Assembly (NCBI GenBank): GCA_025465155.1
Contig: JAODNJ010000570.1
Span: 1-35,373 of the forward strand
Length of the DNA: 35,373 nucleotides
Direction of reading: 5' to 3'
Source of the DNA: Frankiales bacterium
GTDB taxonomy: Bacteria; Actinomycetota; Actinomycetes; Mycobacteriales; Geodermatophilaceae
Positions 34,532 through 35,373 of this stretch are shown piece by piece. A program made the translations under genes and the position numbers. The notes beneath the pieces were generated by a model. It saw only the letters and a program-made list of their open reading frames with translations, was not told the DNA's origin and did no database searches. Positions within the stretch are counted from its first letter, which is position 1; each line of letters opens with the position of its first letter.

Positions 34532-35373
34532 ATGGCGCTCCCTACCGATCTCACGTACGGCTACATTGTTGGCCGCCTTCTTCTGGCGATCGGCGACACT
34601 GCGGGCGATCCAGACCGCCTCCCTGACGGCGTGGCACCGACCGGCACCGTGAAATTCACGCCGGTGCAAACCGAGATCTTCACGGCACAGCCCGCCACCT
34701 CTGTCTTTCCGCAAGTCGTCACGTGCACCGTCGACACGGACGGCTATCTTCTGGACCCCACCGCCATGCAAGGCGTGTGGCTGGTCGCCGGCCAGTACAA
34801 AGTGTCTTTCGCCTTCCCGAACGTCACCGCCGACTCGTTCACGATCACCGTCACGGCCGCCATGACGCCAGAAAATCCGGGCGATCTCACGCTTCTGGCA
34901 CCGATCCCGTCATCCCCTGCCGTCGTCTTCGTCGTCAATCAGCAGGTCTATAACGACGCCGTGGCCGCGCGTGACGCCGCGATCGCGGCAGCGGCAGCGG
35001 CGGCAGCATCGGCGGCCGAAGCTGCGCAGGCGGTAGGCGTAGTCACGTTCGCCACGGCGAACACCTCCGATTCGCACGCGGGCTGGTGGGCTCGCATCGC
35101 CACGGCCTCGATCCCCGGCCAGTTCGCCGATGCGGGCGTGGTCGTCGACCTTCTCAGCCAAAGTGACGGCGACACGTACGCCGCCCACGAAGTGCTGCGC
35201 GCCCGCGTCAAATGGCAGAACGCCGGGGGTACAGATCCGCTCGTAGAGTTTGTGCTCGAGCAAAGTCACACTCTCACGTCTGCGGATCTCGCTTACAAAA
35301 TCGTGAGCAATGCGCCGACCGCCGCGCCGATCATCGTCGATTTCTACATTCGCGTCGGCGTCTCTTTCCGGTC
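34532..35373 (+). CDS. Large tail fibre, N-terminal part (continues at window start)
   Basis: ATG at 34532. The frame is open to the window end and, once the 127-bp overlap is removed, continues to 1493, giving 735 aa. The first 125 residues (LTYGYIVGRLLLAIGDTAGD, FPQVVTCTVDTDGYLLDP, ITVTAAMTPENPGDLTLLAP) form a beta-rich attachment domain. An Ala-rich coiled coil follows (about 138-165). Then comes a domain beginning VGVVTFATANTSDSHAGWWA. The gene is separated from the main tail operon by the lysis genes and a terminator, and it has its own promoter. The split at the contig end is an assembly cut and not a biological break. Confidence 0.88.
   Translation, partial: MALPTDLTYGYIVGRLLLAIGDTAGDPDRLPDGVAPTGTVKFTPVQTEIFTAQPATSVFPQVVTCTVDTDGYLLDPTAMQGVWLVAGQYKVSFAFPNVTADSFTITVTAAMTPENPGDLTLLAPIPSSPAVVFVVNQQVYNDAVAARDAAIAAAAAAAASAAEAAQAVGVVTFATANTSDSHAGWWARIATASIPGQFADAGVVVDLLSQSDGDTYAAHEVLRARVKWQNAGGTDPLVEFVLEQSHTLTSADLAYKIVSNAPTAAPIIVDFYIRVGVSFR
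35247..35373. repeat. Terminal direct repeat, right copy
   Basis: Identical to bases 1-127. Collapsing the pair joins the two parts of the tail fibre gene in frame without loss or gain. Confidence 0.95.

Noticed and set aside
1-35373. Temperate lifestyle genes (integrase, excisionase, ParABS, immunity repressor)
   Set aside because: None was recognised in any frame; the HTH and RHH proteins are too small and too generic to count as an immunity repressor.

Overview
The window is the essentially complete genome of a small, GC-rich siphovirus (long non-contractile tail), read as a linear contig of a circular or circularly permuted molecule. The first and last 127 bases are identical, so the unique length is 35,246 bp and one gene, the large tail fibre, runs across the contig ends. 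High GC, dense GTGA/ATGA start-stop overlaps, many promoters that would make leaderless mRNAs, and the protein families (small HGT-x-GY zinc proteins, actinophage-type tail assembly genes, D5-type primase/helicase) point to an actinobacterial host. Microbacteriaceae is my best guess, from general resemblance only. I see no integrase, no excisionase, no clear immunity repressor and no tRNA genes, which suggests a lytic lifestyle.

Layout. (1) 34532 to the end and on through 1-2926 (+): a 735-aa tail fibre with pyocin-knob-like repeats, then a GH16-like glycan-binding or glycan-cleaving tail protein. (2) 2923-10664 (-): an early operon of about 20 mostly tiny genes. It holds an endonuclease VII-type resolvase, two tiny zinc-finger proteins, an OB-like hypothetical protein, a Cas4/RecB-like exonuclease, a small LuxR-type HTH protein, a membrane peptide, and a lipoprotein that may act in superinfection exclusion. 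(3) 10665-13975: a divergent control region, a ribbon-helix-helix protein (+), the 842-aa Prim-Pol/D5 helicase (-), and an AT-richer 459-bp intergenic region with a large inverted pair of repeated TGTAACCG units. That region is a candidate replication origin. (4) 13976-15577 (+): seven overlapping small genes. (5) 15587-34453 (+): terminase, portal, MuF, a VanY-like endolysin placed inside the head operon, scaffold, major capsid, connectors, tail tube, frameshifted tail chaperone, tape measure, distal tail and minor tail proteins, then membrane proteins including a probable holin.

Regulation visible in the sequence. Six plus-strand genes (13976, 15587, 17703, 20340, 33807, 34532) have a -10-like hexamer exactly 6 or 7 nt before the start codon. 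This is the geometry of leaderless transcription, and it splits the late region into separately promoted blocks. The major capsid gene is the exception: a promoter-like TACTAT is followed by a 98-nt leader whose 5' end forms a perfect 11-bp stem with the capsid Shine-Dalgarno sequence. GC-rich stem-loops follow several genes whose products are needed in many copies (capsid, capsid-adjacent acidic protein, tail tube) and also punctuate the early operon. A CACACCCCCGA element recurs just upstream of start codons on both strands. An 11-bp motif, TCGTCAAGGTA, occurs at all three putative control regions. The capsid leader and this layered regulatory grammar are the most novel material in the window.
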